From Luteimonas granuli (GTDB taxonomy: Bacteria > Pseudomonadota > Gammaproteobacteria > Xanthomonadales > Xanthomonadaceae): 64,000 nucleotides of DNA. Shown here one piece after another: positions 30,357 through 39,658 of this stretch. Under the pieces are notes generated by a model. The model was given only the letters and a program-made list of their open reading frames with translations. It was not told where the DNA came from and ran no database searches. Position 1 is the first letter of the stretch, and the number at the start of each line of letters is the position of its first letter. The position numbers and the translations under genes are program-made. Where the stretch lies: positions 372,001 to 436,000 of the forward strand of contig NZ_CP042218.1 in NCBI RefSeq assembly GCF_007795095.1, given 5' to 3'.

Positions 30357-31484
30357 TTACAGCCAGCCCAGCCAGCCGAACAGCCGATACAGGCCCCAGG
30401 CGATCATTCCGGACATCGGAATCGTCAGGATCCAGGCGCCGATCATCTTCTCCACCACGGTCCACTTGATGGCGTTGAGGCGCTTGGCCGTGCCCACGCC
30501 CATGATCGCCGACGAGATGTTGTGCGTCGTCGACACCGGGATGCCCAGCGACGACGCCGCCAGGATCACCGAGGCGGCGCTGGTCTCGGCCGCGAAGCCG
30601 TGGATGGGGTGCAGCTTCACCAGCTTGTGGCCCAGGGTCTTGATGATCCGCCAACCGCCGGCGGCGGTGCCCGCGGCCATGACCAGGGCGCAGGTGATCT
30701 TGATCCAGGTGTCGATGTCGCCGTCGGCCAGCGCGCCCTCGGACGGGTGCAGGAAGGCCAGCCAGCCCGGCAGCGCATCGAGCGTCCCGGCCGACTGCGC
30801 GCTCACCAGCGCCAGGGCGATGATGCCCATGGTCTTCTGCGCGTCGTTCATGCCGTGGGCGAAGCCCATGCCCGCGGCGCTGACGATCTGCGCCTTGCCG
30901 AAGAAGCCGTTGACCCAGCGCGGCCGCGCGATGCGCGCCAGCCGACCGCCGCTGCGCGCCATCATCGAGATCGCGAAGAACAGCACGCCCATCATCAGGA
31001 AGCCGGCGGCGAAGCCCAGGACGGGCGAACTGACCATCGGCACGATCACCTTCCACAGCACGCCGGCGCTGCGGTAGACCGGCTCCGCCGGCTGGGACCA
31101 GATGATCGAGTCCCAGTTGTTGCTGGTGGCGGCCAGCGCGGCGCCGATCAGGCCGCCGATCAACGCGTGCGAGGACGAGGACGGCAGGCCGAACCACCAG
31201 GTGATCAGGTTCCAGGTGATGCCGCCCAGCAGCGCGCAGAGGATCAGCTGCGAGCCGACCTCGACCACGCCGGCGTCGATCAGGCCCGAGGCGATGGTCT
31301 TCGCCACCGCCGTGCCCGCCAGCGCTCCGACAAGGTTCATGCCCGCGGCCAGGCCCACGGCCTGCATCGGCGACAGCACCTTGGTCGCCACCACCGTGGC
31401 GATGGAGTTCGCGGTGTCGTGGAAGCCGTTGATGTATTCGAAGGTCAGGGCCACCAGGATGACCACCAGCACCAGGGTGAGCAT
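30357..31484 (-). CDS. Low-affinity inorganic phosphate transporter, PiT family
   Basis: 375-aa integral membrane protein with about ten helices, importing phosphate (often as metal-phosphate) by proton symport. The two inverted PiT signatures are present: GFHDTANSIATVVATKVLSP near the N-terminus and GMGFAHGMNDAQKTMGIIA in the middle. SSSHALIGGLIGA and PVSTTHNISSAIMG are also conserved. It follows the DUF47 gene by 10 bp on the same strand, the usual pairing. Confidence 0.93.
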   Translation of the reverse strand: MLTLVLVVILVALTFEYINGFHDTANSIATVVATKVLSPMQAVGLAAGMNLVGALAGTAVAKTIASGLIDAGVVEVGSQLILCALLGGITWNLITWWFGLPSSSSHALIGGLIGAALAATSNNWDSIIWSQPAEPVYRSAGVLWKVIVPMVSSPVLGFAAGFLMMGVLFFAISMMARSGGRLARIARPRWVNGFFGKAQIVSAAGMGFAHGMNDAQKTMGIIALALVSAQSAGTLDALPGWLAFLHPSEGALADGDIDTWIKITCALVMAAGTAAGGWRIIKTLGHKLVKLHPIHGFAAETSAASVILAASSLGIPVSTTHNISSAIMGVGTAKRLNAIKWTVVEKMIGAWILTIPMSGMIAWGLYRLFGWLGWL

Positions 31485-31494
31485 GGCGCCGGCC

Positions 31495-32121
31495 TCAGCT
31501 GTTCTTGAGCACGATTTCGTAGGCCACCACGCCGGCCTCGCGGCAGCGGTCGATGGCCTTCTCGAGGATCTCGAAGAATTCCTTGAGCAGGAACATCTGC
31601 TGGGCGTCCAGCCTGCCGGAATAGATGTCGCGATAGAGCTCCAGCATCAGCCGGTCGGCCTCGTTCTCGATGGTGCGCAGTTGGTCGTTGAGCGCCTTCA
31701 TCGGCTCGAGCTTCAGATGGCGCAGCTGCTTCACCATCTTCACCACCACCCCGGCGGCCTGCTCGAGCATTGCCGCGCGCGGCGCGAAGTCGATGTGCTC
31801 CAGGTGGCGGGTGGCCAGTGCGTAGCGGTCGGCGAATTTCTCGATCTGCTTGGGGATCTTGTACAGCGCCGAGCCCAGGGCTTCGATGTCCTCGCGCTCG
31901 ATCGGCGTGATGAAGCTGTCCACCAGCGCCTGGCTGATCTTGTTCGAGGCCTCGCGCTCGCGCAGGCGCGCCAGCTTGAAGGCGTCCAGCGCCGGCTGCC
32001 GGTCGGCCTCGCGCAGCATCTGGTGGAGCGCGGTGGCGGCATCCAGCGCCGCCTGCGCGGCTTCCTCCAGCAGCGTGTAGAACTGCTTGCCCTGGCCGAA
32101 CATGGTCTGCAACGAGAACAT
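31495..32121 (-). CDS. DUF47/PhoU-like phosphate transport regulator
   Basis: 208-aa all-helical protein of the DUF47 family (PhoU-like fold), which accompanies Pit transporters and modulates them. Features are MFSLQTMFGQGKQFYTLLEEAA, FITPIEREDIEALGSALYKIPKQIEKFADR and a C-terminal EFFEILEKAIDRCREAG. The ATG at 32121 gives the standard length. It is the first gene of the two-gene unit with the Pit transporter. Confidence 0.93.
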   Translation of the reverse strand: MFSLQTMFGQGKQFYTLLEEAAQAALDAATALHQMLREADRQPALDAFKLARLREREASNKISQALVDSFITPIEREDIEALGSALYKIPKQIEKFADRYALATRHLEHIDFAPRAAMLEQAAGVVVKMVKQLRHLKLEPMKALNDQLRTIENEADRLMLELYRDIYSGRLDAQQMFLLKEFFEILEKAIDRCREAGVVAYEIVLKNS

Positions 32122-32270
32122 CGGGTCACCCCGCCGTCTCGGAATGGACGGCCGAAGGCGCGGATTATGACTGGCTTGTGACAGTCTCCGCCATCCGCAG
32201 GAGCGCATGGTTCCCGCAACCAGGACCACTTCCGGTGCCGGGAGGCGCGATCCGGCGGTCGGAACGGACC

Positions 32271-32279
32271 TGCTATGAT
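32271..32279 (+). promoter_or_regulatory. Candidate extended -10 promoter for the CNNM/CorC gene
   Basis: TGCTATGAT matches an extended -10 box (TGnTATAAT type) and lies about 125 bp upstream of the CNNM/CorC start. No good -35 box is visible. This is the only plausible signal in the 284-bp gap between the divergent DUF47 and CNNM genes. Confidence 0.35.
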
Positions 32280-32405
32280 CTTTCGCCGCGCCCGACGCGC
32301 CGTTTCCCCCATGGACGACGACCCGAGTACCACCCCTCGCGCCATGCGAGGACATGACACCCGCTCCGACGCCCCCGGGAGCCTCCGGCCGGGAGGGCCG
32401 GGCCG

Positions 32406-33716
32406 ATGATCGAACTGATCCTGATCGTGCTGGCGCTGATCGCGTGCAACGCCTTCTTCGCGCTGTCCGAGATGTCGGTCGTGACCTCGCGCAAGGGCAA
32501 GCTCAAGCAGATGGCCGACGGCCATCGCAGCGCGCGCAGGGCGCTGGAGCTGGCCGAGCACCCCGAACGCTTCCTGTCCACGGTCCAGGTGGGCATCACC
32601 CTGGTCGGCATCCTGACCGGCATGCTGGGCGGCGACGCCATCGGTTCCATGATCGAATCCTGGCTCGCGCCCCGGCTGCCCCTGCTCGGGGACTACGCCG
32701 GGCTGGTCGGAAAGACCGTCGCCGTCGGCCTGATCACCTACTTCACCATCGTGCTCGGCGAGCTGGTGCCGAAGCGCCTGGCCCTGCTGGCGCCCGAGCG
32801 CCTGGCGTCGCTGGTGGCGACACCGATGCACTGGCTGTCGCACATCGCGACCCCGGTGGTCTGGCTGCTCAGCGCCTCGGTGCGCGGACTGATGCGCCTG
32901 CTGCGACTGGACGGCACTCAGGCGGCGCAGGTGACCGAAGAGGAAATCCGACTGCTGGTGAGCGAAAGCCACGAGCAGGGCGTGATCGACGCCGACGAAC
33001 GCAACATGATGAACCGGGTGCTGCATCTGGGCGACCGCGACGCGCACAGCCTGATGACGCCGCGCACCCGCATCGCCTGGCTGGACGCGGCCGAGACGCT
33101 GGAGGACAACCTCGCGACCATGCGCGAGACCCCGTTCTCGCGCTATCCGGTGTACCGCGGCAGCGACGACGAGGTGATCGGCATCCTCGAGGTGAAATCG
33201 CTGATCGATCGCTTCCAGGCCGGCGAGTTCGACCTGTTCGAGCATCTGCGCGAGCCGCTGTTCGTGTCCGAGTCGACGCCGGCGCTGAAGCTGGTCGAGA
33301 TCCTGCGCGAGGAGCAGCAGTCGCTGGCCCTGGTGGTCGACGAGTACGGCGACGTCACCGGCATCATCAGCGTCAACGACGTCCTCGAGGCCGTGATCGG
33401 CCGCACCTCCAGCGGCGAAGGCGCCGACGCGCATCCGCTGGTGGTCGAGCGCGACGACGGCTCGCTGCTGGTCGACGGCGCCCTTGGCGTGGATTCGCTG
33501 CGCGAGCTGTTCAACGGCAGGCCCCTGCCCCATGCCGACGAACACGACTACAACACCGCCGCCGGCATGATCATCGCCCACTTCGGCCGCATCCCCGCCG
33601 TGGGCGAGCATTTCGAGTGGGCGGGGTGGCGCATCGAGGTGGTCGACCTCGATGGACCGCGCATCGACAAGCTGCTGCTGCAGCGCGTCGTCGGCGACCC
33701 GCCGGGCGATGGCTGA
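32406..33716 (+). CDS. CNNM/CorC-family transporter with CBS pair (hemolysin family)
   Basis: 436-aa membrane protein. Residues 1-185 form the CNNM/DUF21 domain with hydrophobic segments and the conserved FFALSEMSVVTSRKGKL. Residues about 205-330 are a CBS pair (SLMTPRTRIAWLDA..., YPVYRGSDDEVIGILEVK). The C-terminal CorC/HlyC domain (about 345-430) follows. Family members export Mg2+ or Co2+. The exoD gene begins 8 bp before its stop, so the two genes are coupled. Confidence 0.92.
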   Translation: MIELILIVLALIACNAFFALSEMSVVTSRKGKLKQMADGHRSARRALELAEHPERFLSTVQVGITLVGILTGMLGGDAIGSMIESWLAPRLPLLGDYAGLVGKTVAVGLITYFTIVLGELVPKRLALLAPERLASLVATPMHWLSHIATPVVWLLSASVRGLMRLLRLDGTQAAQVTEEEIRLLVSESHEQGVIDADERNMMNRVLHLGDRDAHSLMTPRTRIAWLDAAETLEDNLATMRETPFSRYPVYRGSDDEVIGILEVKSLIDRFQAGEFDLFEHLREPLFVSESTPALKLVEILREEQQSLALVVDEYGDVTGIISVNDVLEAVIGRTSSGEGADAHPLVVERDDGSLLVDGALGVDSLRELFNGRPLPHADEHDYNTAAGMIIAHFGRIPAVGEHFEWAGWRIEVVDLDGPRIDKLLLQRVVGDPPGDG

Positions 33717-34341
33717 GCACGCTCGACGGCATCGCCCGCGGGCGAGCGCGCGCGCACTGCTGGCGGCGCTGGCGGCGGGCCCCGCGGACGACGTCGTCAC
33801 CCTTCGCTCTGTGATGGAGGGCCTGGGCGGCAGCCTGTTCGGAATGCTGCTGTTCATCGCCACCCTGCCCGCCTTCCTGCCGATTCCCGGAGTGGCCGGC
33901 GCGCTCAGCGGTCCGCTGGTGAGCGTGATCGGCGTGCAGCTGCTGCTGTGCATGCGCAGACCCTGGCTGCCGCGCGTGATCGCCGACCGGGGTCCGAAGC
34001 GCGGTACTCTCGCGCGCTTCGAGCATCGGGTCTCGCCGTGGCTGAAGCGGCTGGAACGGGTGGTCCGCCCACGCCTCGGCGGACTGATCGACCATCCGGC
34101 CGCGACCATGGTCACCGGCCTGCTGCTGTTCCTGCTCGGCGTGCTGCTGGCGCTGCCCATCCCGTTCACCAACTACGTGTTCGGCCTGCTGCTGCTCGCA
34201 TACGCCCTGGCGCTGCTGGAGCGCGACGGCGCGCTCATGCTCCTCGCCTGGGTGGCCGGCCTGGCTGCGATCGCCGCCTTCGGCACCGCCGGTGGCACTC
34301 TGGGGGCCCTGGCGCTGGACTGGTTCCTTCCCGGGCGCTGA
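33709..34341 (+). CDS. ExoD family membrane protein
   Basis: 210-aa membrane protein of the ExoD family, named after a Sinorhizobium exopolysaccharide-related gene of unclear mechanism. Conserved parts are LGGSLFGMLLFIATLPAFLPIPGVAGALSG and a central RVVRPRLGGLIDHPAATM, with about five hydrophobic segments. The ATG at 33709 overlaps the 3' end of the CNNM gene by 8 bp. Confidence 0.88.
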   Translation: MAEHARRHRPRASARALLAALAAGPADDVVTLRSVMEGLGGSLFGMLLFIATLPAFLPIPGVAGALSGPLVSVIGVQLLLCMRRPWLPRVIADRGPKRGTLARFEHRVSPWLKRLERVVRPRLGGLIDHPAATMVTGLLLFLLGVLLALPIPFTNYVFGLLLLAYALALLERDGALMLLAWVAGLAAIAAFGTAGGTLGALALDWFLPGR

Positions 34342-34360
34342 GGACCGGACCTCCGTCCTC
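34340..34360. terminator. Small hairpin between convergent exoD and GGDEF-EAL genes
   Basis: An 8-bp stem with one bulged base (GAGGAC-GG pairing with CC-GTCCTC) spans the exoD stop codon and the 17-bp gap. It has no T-tract, so terminator function is tentative. Confidence 0.3.
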
Positions 34361-36488
34361 AGGCCAGCAGGCCGCGGAAGTCGTGCCCGTTCATGGGATA
34401 GCCCAGCCAATAGCCCTGGGCGAGGTCGCAGCCACGTTCGCGCAGCACGTCGTACTGGCCTTCCTTCTCCACGCCCTCGGCGACCACGGTGATGCCCAGC
34501 GAATGCGCCATGGCGATGATCGCCGTGGTCAGCGCCAGGTCGTCCGGGTCGCGCAGGACGTCGGCGATGAAGCTGCGGTCGATCTTGACGCCATCCACGG
34601 GCACCCTGCGGAGATGGCTGAGGCCCGAGAAGCCGGTGCCGAAATCGTCCAGCCAGACCTTGATGCCGGCGTCGCGCAGGCGCGCCAGCAGGCCGCTCAC
34701 CCGCTGCTCGTCGCCGATCACCGCGGTCTCGGTCAGCTCGATGTGCAGCCCGTCGGCGGGGAGGCCGGTCTGCGCAAGCACCTGCTCCACCTGGATGGCG
34801 AGGTCGCCGCTGCGCAGCTGCCGCGGCGACACGTTCACCGAGACGAACAGGTCGTTGCCCGGGAAATCGCTCCTCCACTCCACCGCGTCCATGCAGGCCG
34901 CGCGCAGCACCTGCGGACCGATGGTCTCGATCAGGCCGCTCTGCTCCGCGACATCGATGAACACGGACGGCGCCACCGCCCCGTACTCCGGGTGGTGCCA
35001 GCGCAGCAGCGCCTCGGCGCCGACCAGGCGCCTGTCCTCCAGGCGGTATATCGGCTGGTAGGCGAGGCTGAGCTCGCCGCGCTCCCATGCGCCACGCAGG
35101 TCCTGTTCCATGCGCACCCGGCGCTCCACCGCCTGGTCCATCGCGCGGCTGTAGAAGCGGTGGCAGTTCTTGCCGGCCACCTTGGCCTGGTACATGGCGA
35201 TGTCGCCGTTCTTCAGAAGCATCGTCGCGCCGGCGGCGTCGTCCGGAAACACGGTGATGCCGATCGAAGTGCCGAGGAAGACCTGGCGGCCGTCGATCAC
35301 GATCGGCCGGCCGAGCTCGGCCACAAGGGTCTCGGCGAGGTGGGCCGCATCGTCTCGGATGCCTCCCTGACCGCCGGAGAAGGACTCCACCAGGATGACG
35401 AACTCGTCGCCGCCGAATCGTGCCAGCAGCGACCTTTCGCCCCCCAGGCGATCGACCGTCTCGCGGATGCGGCTCGCGAACTGCACCAGGACCTCATCAC
35501 CGGCGTCATGGCCGAGGGTGTCGTTGACGCGCTTGAAGTCGTCGATGTCGGCGAACAGCAGCGCCAGCTGGCGGCCTGCGCCGTGCAGCTCCATCAGCCT
35601 GCGGTCGAGCTCCTCGCGGAACGCGAGCCGGTTCGCCAGCCCGGTGAGTGCGTCGGTATAGGCCATGCGCCGCATGTCGCGGTCCTGGCGGAGGATGCTT
35701 TCGCGCATCCGGCCGAAGGCACGCGTCAGGTCGCCGACCTCGTCGCGGCGGCCGGTGTCGGGCAGCGGGGCGGCGAAGTCGCCGGCCTCGATCGCGCGCG
35801 TGGCGTCGGCGAGCCGTCGCACGGGCCGTACGAGGCCCCGCTGGACCAGCACACCCAGTCCGATGGCCAGCAGCAACAGCCCGACCATGGCGGCCATGAT
35901 CCAGCCGGCGTGGCGCCGGCCGGTGGCGCTCAGCCGCTCGTCCATCCCGGCGGCGGCGCGCTGCTCGTCGGCGGCGACTGCCGCCAGCGAATAGCCGAGC
36001 CGAAGGCCGCCCAGGCGCACGTCGCCGATGTACAGCGGCACCGCGACGTCGAGCAGGTCCTCGCTCACCTGGATGTGCGGCCCGCGGGCGGTGATCACTT
36101 CGAACGCCATCGGGTCATCCATCACCTGCCCGTAGCTGCGGATGTCGCGCGAACCGTCGTGGATCACCGCGCCGTCGTTGTCGAAGACCACGGCATAGAC
36201 CACGTCGGGCTGCTTGAGCACGGCGCGCAGCAGGACCCCGATCTCGTCCAGGTCGAAGTAGTACAGCGGATTGACCAGGTCACTCGCGACCTGCACTGTC
36301 GCCGCCTCCGAGCGTTCGGCCATGCGATCGAAGGCCAGGGCGTGCATCGATTGCCTGCCCAGCACCAGCACGTCGTCGCGCATCGCCTCCTGACGGTGCA
36401 GGACCACCACCACCACCGCCACCACCGCGAGCAGGGCCAGCGCCAGGGCGATCAGGAATCGGCCGTACAGGCTCGTGCCCAGCTTCAT
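34359..36488 (-). CDS. Membrane GGDEF-EAL c-di-GMP enzyme
   Basis: 709-aa protein. A first transmembrane helix (about 8-30) and a second (about 193-215) flank a periplasmic sensor domain of about 160 residues. A HAMP region (about 215-270), a GGDEF domain with intact GGDEF in LLARFGGDEFVIL, and an EAL domain follow. EAL catalytic motifs are kept: EALLRW, ELTET, DDFGTGFSGLSHL, KIDRSFI, AEGVE. The RxxD inhibitory site before GGDEF is absent. Both synthesis and hydrolysis of c-di-GMP look possible. Its start overlaps the stop of the PhnD-like binding protein gene as ATGA. Confidence 0.93.
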   Translation of the reverse strand: MKLGTSLYGRFLIALALALLAVVAVVVVVLHRQEAMRDDVLVLGRQSMHALAFDRMAERSEAATVQVASDLVNPLYYFDLDEIGVLLRAVLKQPDVVYAVVFDNDGAVIHDGSRDIRSYGQVMDDPMAFEVITARGPHIQVSEDLLDVAVPLYIGDVRLGGLRLGYSLAAVAADEQRAAAGMDERLSATGRRHAGWIMAAMVGLLLLAIGLGVLVQRGLVRPVRRLADATRAIEAGDFAAPLPDTGRRDEVGDLTRAFGRMRESILRQDRDMRRMAYTDALTGLANRLAFREELDRRLMELHGAGRQLALLFADIDDFKRVNDTLGHDAGDEVLVQFASRIRETVDRLGGERSLLARFGGDEFVILVESFSGGQGGIRDDAAHLAETLVAELGRPIVIDGRQVFLGTSIGITVFPDDAAGATMLLKNGDIAMYQAKVAGKNCHRFYSRAMDQAVERRVRMEQDLRGAWERGELSLAYQPIYRLEDRRLVGAEALLRWHHPEYGAVAPSVFIDVAEQSGLIETIGPQVLRAACMDAVEWRSDFPGNDLFVSVNVSPRQLRSGDLAIQVEQVLAQTGLPADGLHIELTETAVIGDEQRVSGLLARLRDAGIKVWLDDFGTGFSGLSHLRRVPVDGVKIDRSFIADVLRDPDDLALTTAIIAMAHSLGITVVAEGVEKEGQYDVLRERGCDLAQGYWLGYPMNGHDFRGLLA

Positions 36489-37402
36489 TCGATCACCGCG
36501 CCGACGCGGGCGACGCCGGCCCTGAGCGTGTCCAGCGCGCCCGCGGTCTCCGCATCCACCGGAAGGAAGCGCGTGGTGCCGAAGAAGCGTTGCAGGGCCT
36601 CGCTGGCATCGGGATCGTTGTTGGCCTCGGCCAGCACTTCCCGCAGCCTGGTGGCGATCGCATCCGGCAGGTCGCCGCGCACCATCTCCAGCGCGCGCGG
36701 GTAGTCTCCGGTGGCATGGACGGCGACGAGGTCGCGGCGGTAGCTCTCGGGCATGCGCTGCACGCTGTCCCAGTCCAGGTTGCTGAGCGCACCGGCATCG
36801 ACCAGCCCCTTGTGCACCCAGGTGGAGATGTTGAACTCGGAGCGCGCGAACAGGTAGCCCACCGAATCCCCCGCGGGGCGGTCGAACGGCGAGAGCAGGA
36901 TCTCCATCTTCAGACCGCGTTCGATCAGCGTCATCGCCGGCACGAAGTAGGCGCTGGTGGATGTCGGATTCTGGAAGGCGATGCTGCGCCCGCGCAGATC
37001 GTCCAGGCCCTCGATGCCGCTGTCGCGGCGGGTGATGAAGACGGTGTGGTAGGAGCCTACGCCGCTGCGCTCCGTGAGCAGCAGCGGGCGGGCACCGGCG
37101 CGGGTCTGCAGGGCCATCGCGCTGCCGGCGGTCTCGGTCACCCAGTCGACCCGGCCGCGGCGCAGATAGCTCTCCATCTGCCTGAGGTCGCGGGCCATCA
37201 GCACCCTGCCCTCGCGGATTCCGACGTCGCCCATGCGCTGGACGACATAGTCCAGCAGGGGCTTGAGCTGGTCGTAGTGCGCGGCCGGGTCGTCGCTGAT
37301 CCGGCCCAGCACCAGCACACCGGGCTCGGTGGCGGCGGCAGGCACGCAGAGGGCGAACGAGGCTGCCAACGCGACCAGCAGCTGGCGGAGGCGGCGGAGC
37401 AT
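36485..37402 (-). CDS. PhnD-like periplasmic substrate-binding protein (c-di-GMP sensor partner)
   Basis: 305-aa exported protein with signal peptide about 1-24 (ending PAAA before TEPG) and a phosphate/phosphonate-type binding fold: VLVLGRISDDPAAHYDQLKPLLDYV, DWVTETAGSAMAL, SIAFQNPTSTSAYFVPAMTL. No ABC permease or ATPase lies nearby. Instead it overlaps by 4 bp a GGDEF-EAL gene, so it likely reports a ligand to that enzyme's periplasmic domain, as NspS does for MbaA in Vibrio. The ligand is unknown. Confidence 0.88.
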   Translation of the reverse strand: MLRRLRQLLVALAASFALCVPAAATEPGVLVLGRISDDPAAHYDQLKPLLDYVVQRMGDVGIREGRVLMARDLRQMESYLRRGRVDWVTETAGSAMALQTRAGARPLLLTERSGVGSYHTVFITRRDSGIEGLDDLRGRSIAFQNPTSTSAYFVPAMTLIERGLKMEILLSPFDRPAGDSVGYLFARSEFNISTWVHKGLVDAGALSNLDWDSVQRMPESYRRDLVAVHATGDYPRALEMVRGDLPDAIATRLREVLAEANNDPDASEALQRFFGTTRFLPVDAETAGALDTLRAGVARVGAVIE

Positions 37403-37473
37403 CTGAGGGTCGACCCGGTCTGCCGGCGGAAGATGGTGCAGCCTAGCGGAAAAACCCGCGTGTTGGCATCCAT

Positions 37474-38265
37474 TCAGCCGGCGTGGCCGCCATCGCCGGG
37501 AACACCTCCCGGCTGCGCCAGGCGCGCCATGCGCTGCGCGTCGGCGAGCACCCCGCGCAGCAGCCGCACCTCCCGCTCGTCCAGACCGCAACGCAGGAAG
37601 ATCCGACGCAGCTTGCGCAGCGCCGACTCGGGCGCGCGACCCTTGTGGAAGTCGATCGCGTCCAGGGTGTCGCCGAGCTGGGCGAAGAAGCCCTCGAGCT
37701 GGGCATGGCTGGCCGGTGGCTCGCGATGGCCGTCGCCGCCCCCGGTGGGCAGGCTGGCGCGCTCCAGCGCGGCGATCCGCAGTTCGTAGGCCAGGACCTG
37801 CACCGCCGCGGCCAGGTTCAACGAGCTGTAGACCGGATTGGCCGGGATGTGGACCGCCGCGTGGCAGAGCTGCAGCTCGTCGTTCTCGAGACCGGTACGC
37901 TCGCGCCCGAACACCAGCGCCACCGGTGCCGAGGGACCGGCCGCGTCCAGCAGCCGCGCGGCACCGGCGCGGGGCGCCAGCTCTTCCAGCTGCACGCGGC
38001 GGCTGCGGGCGGTGCACCCGAGCACCAGTGCGCAGTCGGCCACGGCCTCGGCGAGGGTTGCGGTGATGGTCGCGGCGGCGAGCACGTCGTCGGCTCCCGC
38101 CGCCATCGCCGCGGCGTCCGCATGCGGGAACCGTTCCGGTGCGACGAGCACGAGGCGCTCCAGCCCCATGGTCTTGAGCGCGCGCGCGGCCGCGCCGATG
38201 TTGCCCGGATGCTGGGTGCCGACGAGGACGATGCGGACTTCGCCCGCTGGCTGTGCGGTGTTCAT
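37474..38265 (-). CDS. trmJ: tRNA (cytidine/uridine-2'-O-)-methyltransferase TrmJ
   Basis: SPOUT (SpoU) methyltransferase, 263 aa, methylating the 2'-OH of nucleotide 32 in tRNA. Motifs are VLVGTQHPGNIGAAARALKTMG, LVFGRERTGLENDELQLCHAAVHIPANP and the knot motif SSLNLAAAVQVLAYELR. The start at 38265 (MNTAQPAGEV) is well placed. It is divergent from suhB, with an 87-bp gap. Confidence 0.93.
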   Translation of the reverse strand: MNTAQPAGEVRIVLVGTQHPGNIGAAARALKTMGLERLVLVAPERFPHADAAAMAAGADDVLAAATITATLAEAVADCALVLGCTARSRRVQLEELAPRAGAARLLDAAGPSAPVALVFGRERTGLENDELQLCHAAVHIPANPVYSSLNLAAAVQVLAYELRIAALERASLPTGGGDGHREPPASHAQLEGFFAQLGDTLDAIDFHKGRAPESALRKLRRIFLRCGLDEREVRLLRGVLADAQRMARLAQPGGVPGDGGHAG

Positions 38266-38274
38266 GGGCGCGAA

Positions 38275-38283
38275 TGGTAAACT
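38275..38283 (+). promoter_or_regulatory. Candidate extended -10 promoter for suhB
   Basis: TGGTAAACT reads as an extended -10 (TG, one base, TAAACT) about 70 bp upstream of the suhB ATG, in the short gap shared with the trmJ promoter. The -35 region is poor. Confidence 0.4.
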
Positions 38284-38352
38284 GCGCGGCGGCCCCGAGC
38301 CGCCTGCTCTTTCTCCCTGCCGTCCCCCTCCCCACGCCGGAGCCCGCCTGCG

Positions 38353-39177
38353 ATGCAACAACCTGCCGTCAACATCATGGTCAAGGCGGCCCGCGCCGGC
38401 GGCAACATCCTGCTGCGGCACATGCACAGGCTCGACGCGATCAACGTCGTCGAGAAGGACCGCATGGACTACGCCAGTGAAGTCGACCGGCTGGCCGAGG
38501 TGGCGGTGGTCAAGGAGCTGCGCCGCGCCTATCCGGAGTACGCCGTCCTCGGCGAGGAATATGGCGAGCAGAAGGGCAGCAAGGGCGCCAGCCGCTACAC
38601 CTGGGTCATCGACCCGCTCGACGGCACCAGCAACTATCTGCGCGGCTTCCCGCACTGGTGCGTCTCGATCGCGCTGTGCGAAGGCCCGGAGCCGCTGCAC
38701 GGCGTGATCTTCGACCCGCTGCGCAACGAGCTCTTCACCGCGAGCCGCGGCGCCGGCGCCCAGCTCAACGAGAAGCGCATCCGCGTGGCCGAGCGCAAGG
38801 ACCTGGCCGGCGCCACCATCGCCACCGGCTTCCACCCGCGGGAGCGCGCCCGTACGGCGGCGCAGTTCGACTGCCTGCGCCAGGTGCTGTCGGTGGCCGA
38901 GGACATGCGCCGCAGCGGCTCGGCCGCCCTCGACCTGGCCTACGTCGCCGCCGGCCGCATCGACGGCTATTTCGAGGCCGGCGTGCAGGCCTGGGACATC
39001 GCCGCCGGCATGCTGATGGTGCGCGAGGCCGGCGGCAAGGTCAGCGACTACAAGGGCGCCGCCATCGGTCCGGTGCACGTGGCCATGCAGAGCCGGCAGA
39101 TCGTGGCCGGCAACCTGCGCGTCTCGGAGGCGCTGCAGAAGAACATCGTCGCCTCGGGCTACGCCGCGGCGTACTGA
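38353..39177 (+). CDS. suhB: Inositol-1-monophosphatase SuhB
   Basis: 274-aa Mg2+-dependent phosphatase; in E. coli SuhB also joins the rRNA antitermination complex. Metal-binding motifs are GEEYGE, the signature [16 protein letters not shown] and [15 protein letters not shown]. The ATG at 38353 has GGAG upstream. It is followed by a 730-bp repeat-rich non-coding block and a bidirectional terminator. Confidence 0.95.
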   Translation: MQQPAVNIMVKAARAGGNILLRHMHRLDAINVVEKDRMDYASEVDRLAEVAVVKELRRAYPEYAVLGEEYGEQKGSKGASRYTWVIDPLDGTSNYLRGFPHWCVSIALCEGPEPLHGVIFDPLRNELFTASRGAGAQLNEKRIRVAERKDLAGATIATGFHPRERARTAAQFDCLRQVLSVAEDMRRSGSAALDLAYVAAGRIDGYFEAGVQAWDIAAGMLMVREAGGKVSDYKGAAIGPVHVAMQSRQIVAGNLRVSEALQKNIVASGYAAAY

Positions 39178-39192
39178 GGTCCGCGACTGCCG

Positions 39193-39244
39193 GGTGAGCA
39201 CACCCCCCTGTGCCCGGGGCGGCCAGCGAGAACCCCAACGGAGC
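39193..39244. repeat. Partial copy of the hairpin element
   Basis: GAGCACACCCCCCTGTGCCCG and a following AACCCCAACGGAGCGGCT match the right arm and right flank of element B (39748 onward) with a few mismatches. No left arm is visible, so this is a truncated copy next to the suhB stop. Confidence 0.55.
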
Positions 39245-39335
39245 GGCTCGGATGCGGCCCAACCACGATCCGCGTGCCGACCACCGTCCCTGAGCCCGAA
39301 AGAAACAAAAAAGTTCTTCTCCCGATCGAGGGGAC

Positions 39336-39422
39336 GCTCCGTTCGAGTCCGGGTCGGCCGCCACTGGCGCTCCGGTGAAGTCCGGGCCGCCCGCCGCTCC
39401 GGTGAGGCCCGGGCCGCCCGCC
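39336..39422. repeat. Three imperfect 27-nt tandem repeats
   Basis: Copies at 39369-39395 and 39396-39422 differ at only two positions (both begin GCTCCGGTGA). A more diverged copy starts at 39336 (GCTCCGTTCGAGTCCGGGTC). The array abuts and overlaps the left arm of hairpin element A. Confidence 0.7.
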
Positions 39423-39530
39423 ACGGAAGCAGGGGGGATGCCCAGCCGGATTCTCCGCGTCCTGCTCCCAGATCCGGCCGCCGGCCATCCATGGCCGGCT
39501 CTGGGCATCCCCCCTGCATCCGCGGCGGGC
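39416..39530 (+). repeat. 115-bp hairpin element, copy A
   Basis: Terminal inverted repeats of 29 bp (39416-39444 and 39502-39530) match at 27 of 29 positions; the inner 16 bp (GCAGGGGGGATGCCCA) are perfect. The interior contains CGTCCTGCTCCCA and a small palindrome GGCCATCCATGGCC. The same interior occurs in reverse orientation in copy B, so the two belong to one family. The whole could fold into one long hairpin. Confidence 0.75.
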
Positions 39531-39658
39531 ACGACCTTTCGTGCGGTCTGGAAGAGGGCACGTCGACGTCCACGTCAAAACGGAGGGCGTCATGCCGGGA
39601 GCATCCCGCCCGGCTCCGCCGCTTTTGATCTTCCGTCCCGAAGCCGCAGAACGCCGGA

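Noticed and set aside
39336-39422. Repeat array considered as a CRISPR
   Set aside because: The 27-nt units are directly adjacent with no spacers, only three imperfect copies exist and no cas gene is in the window.
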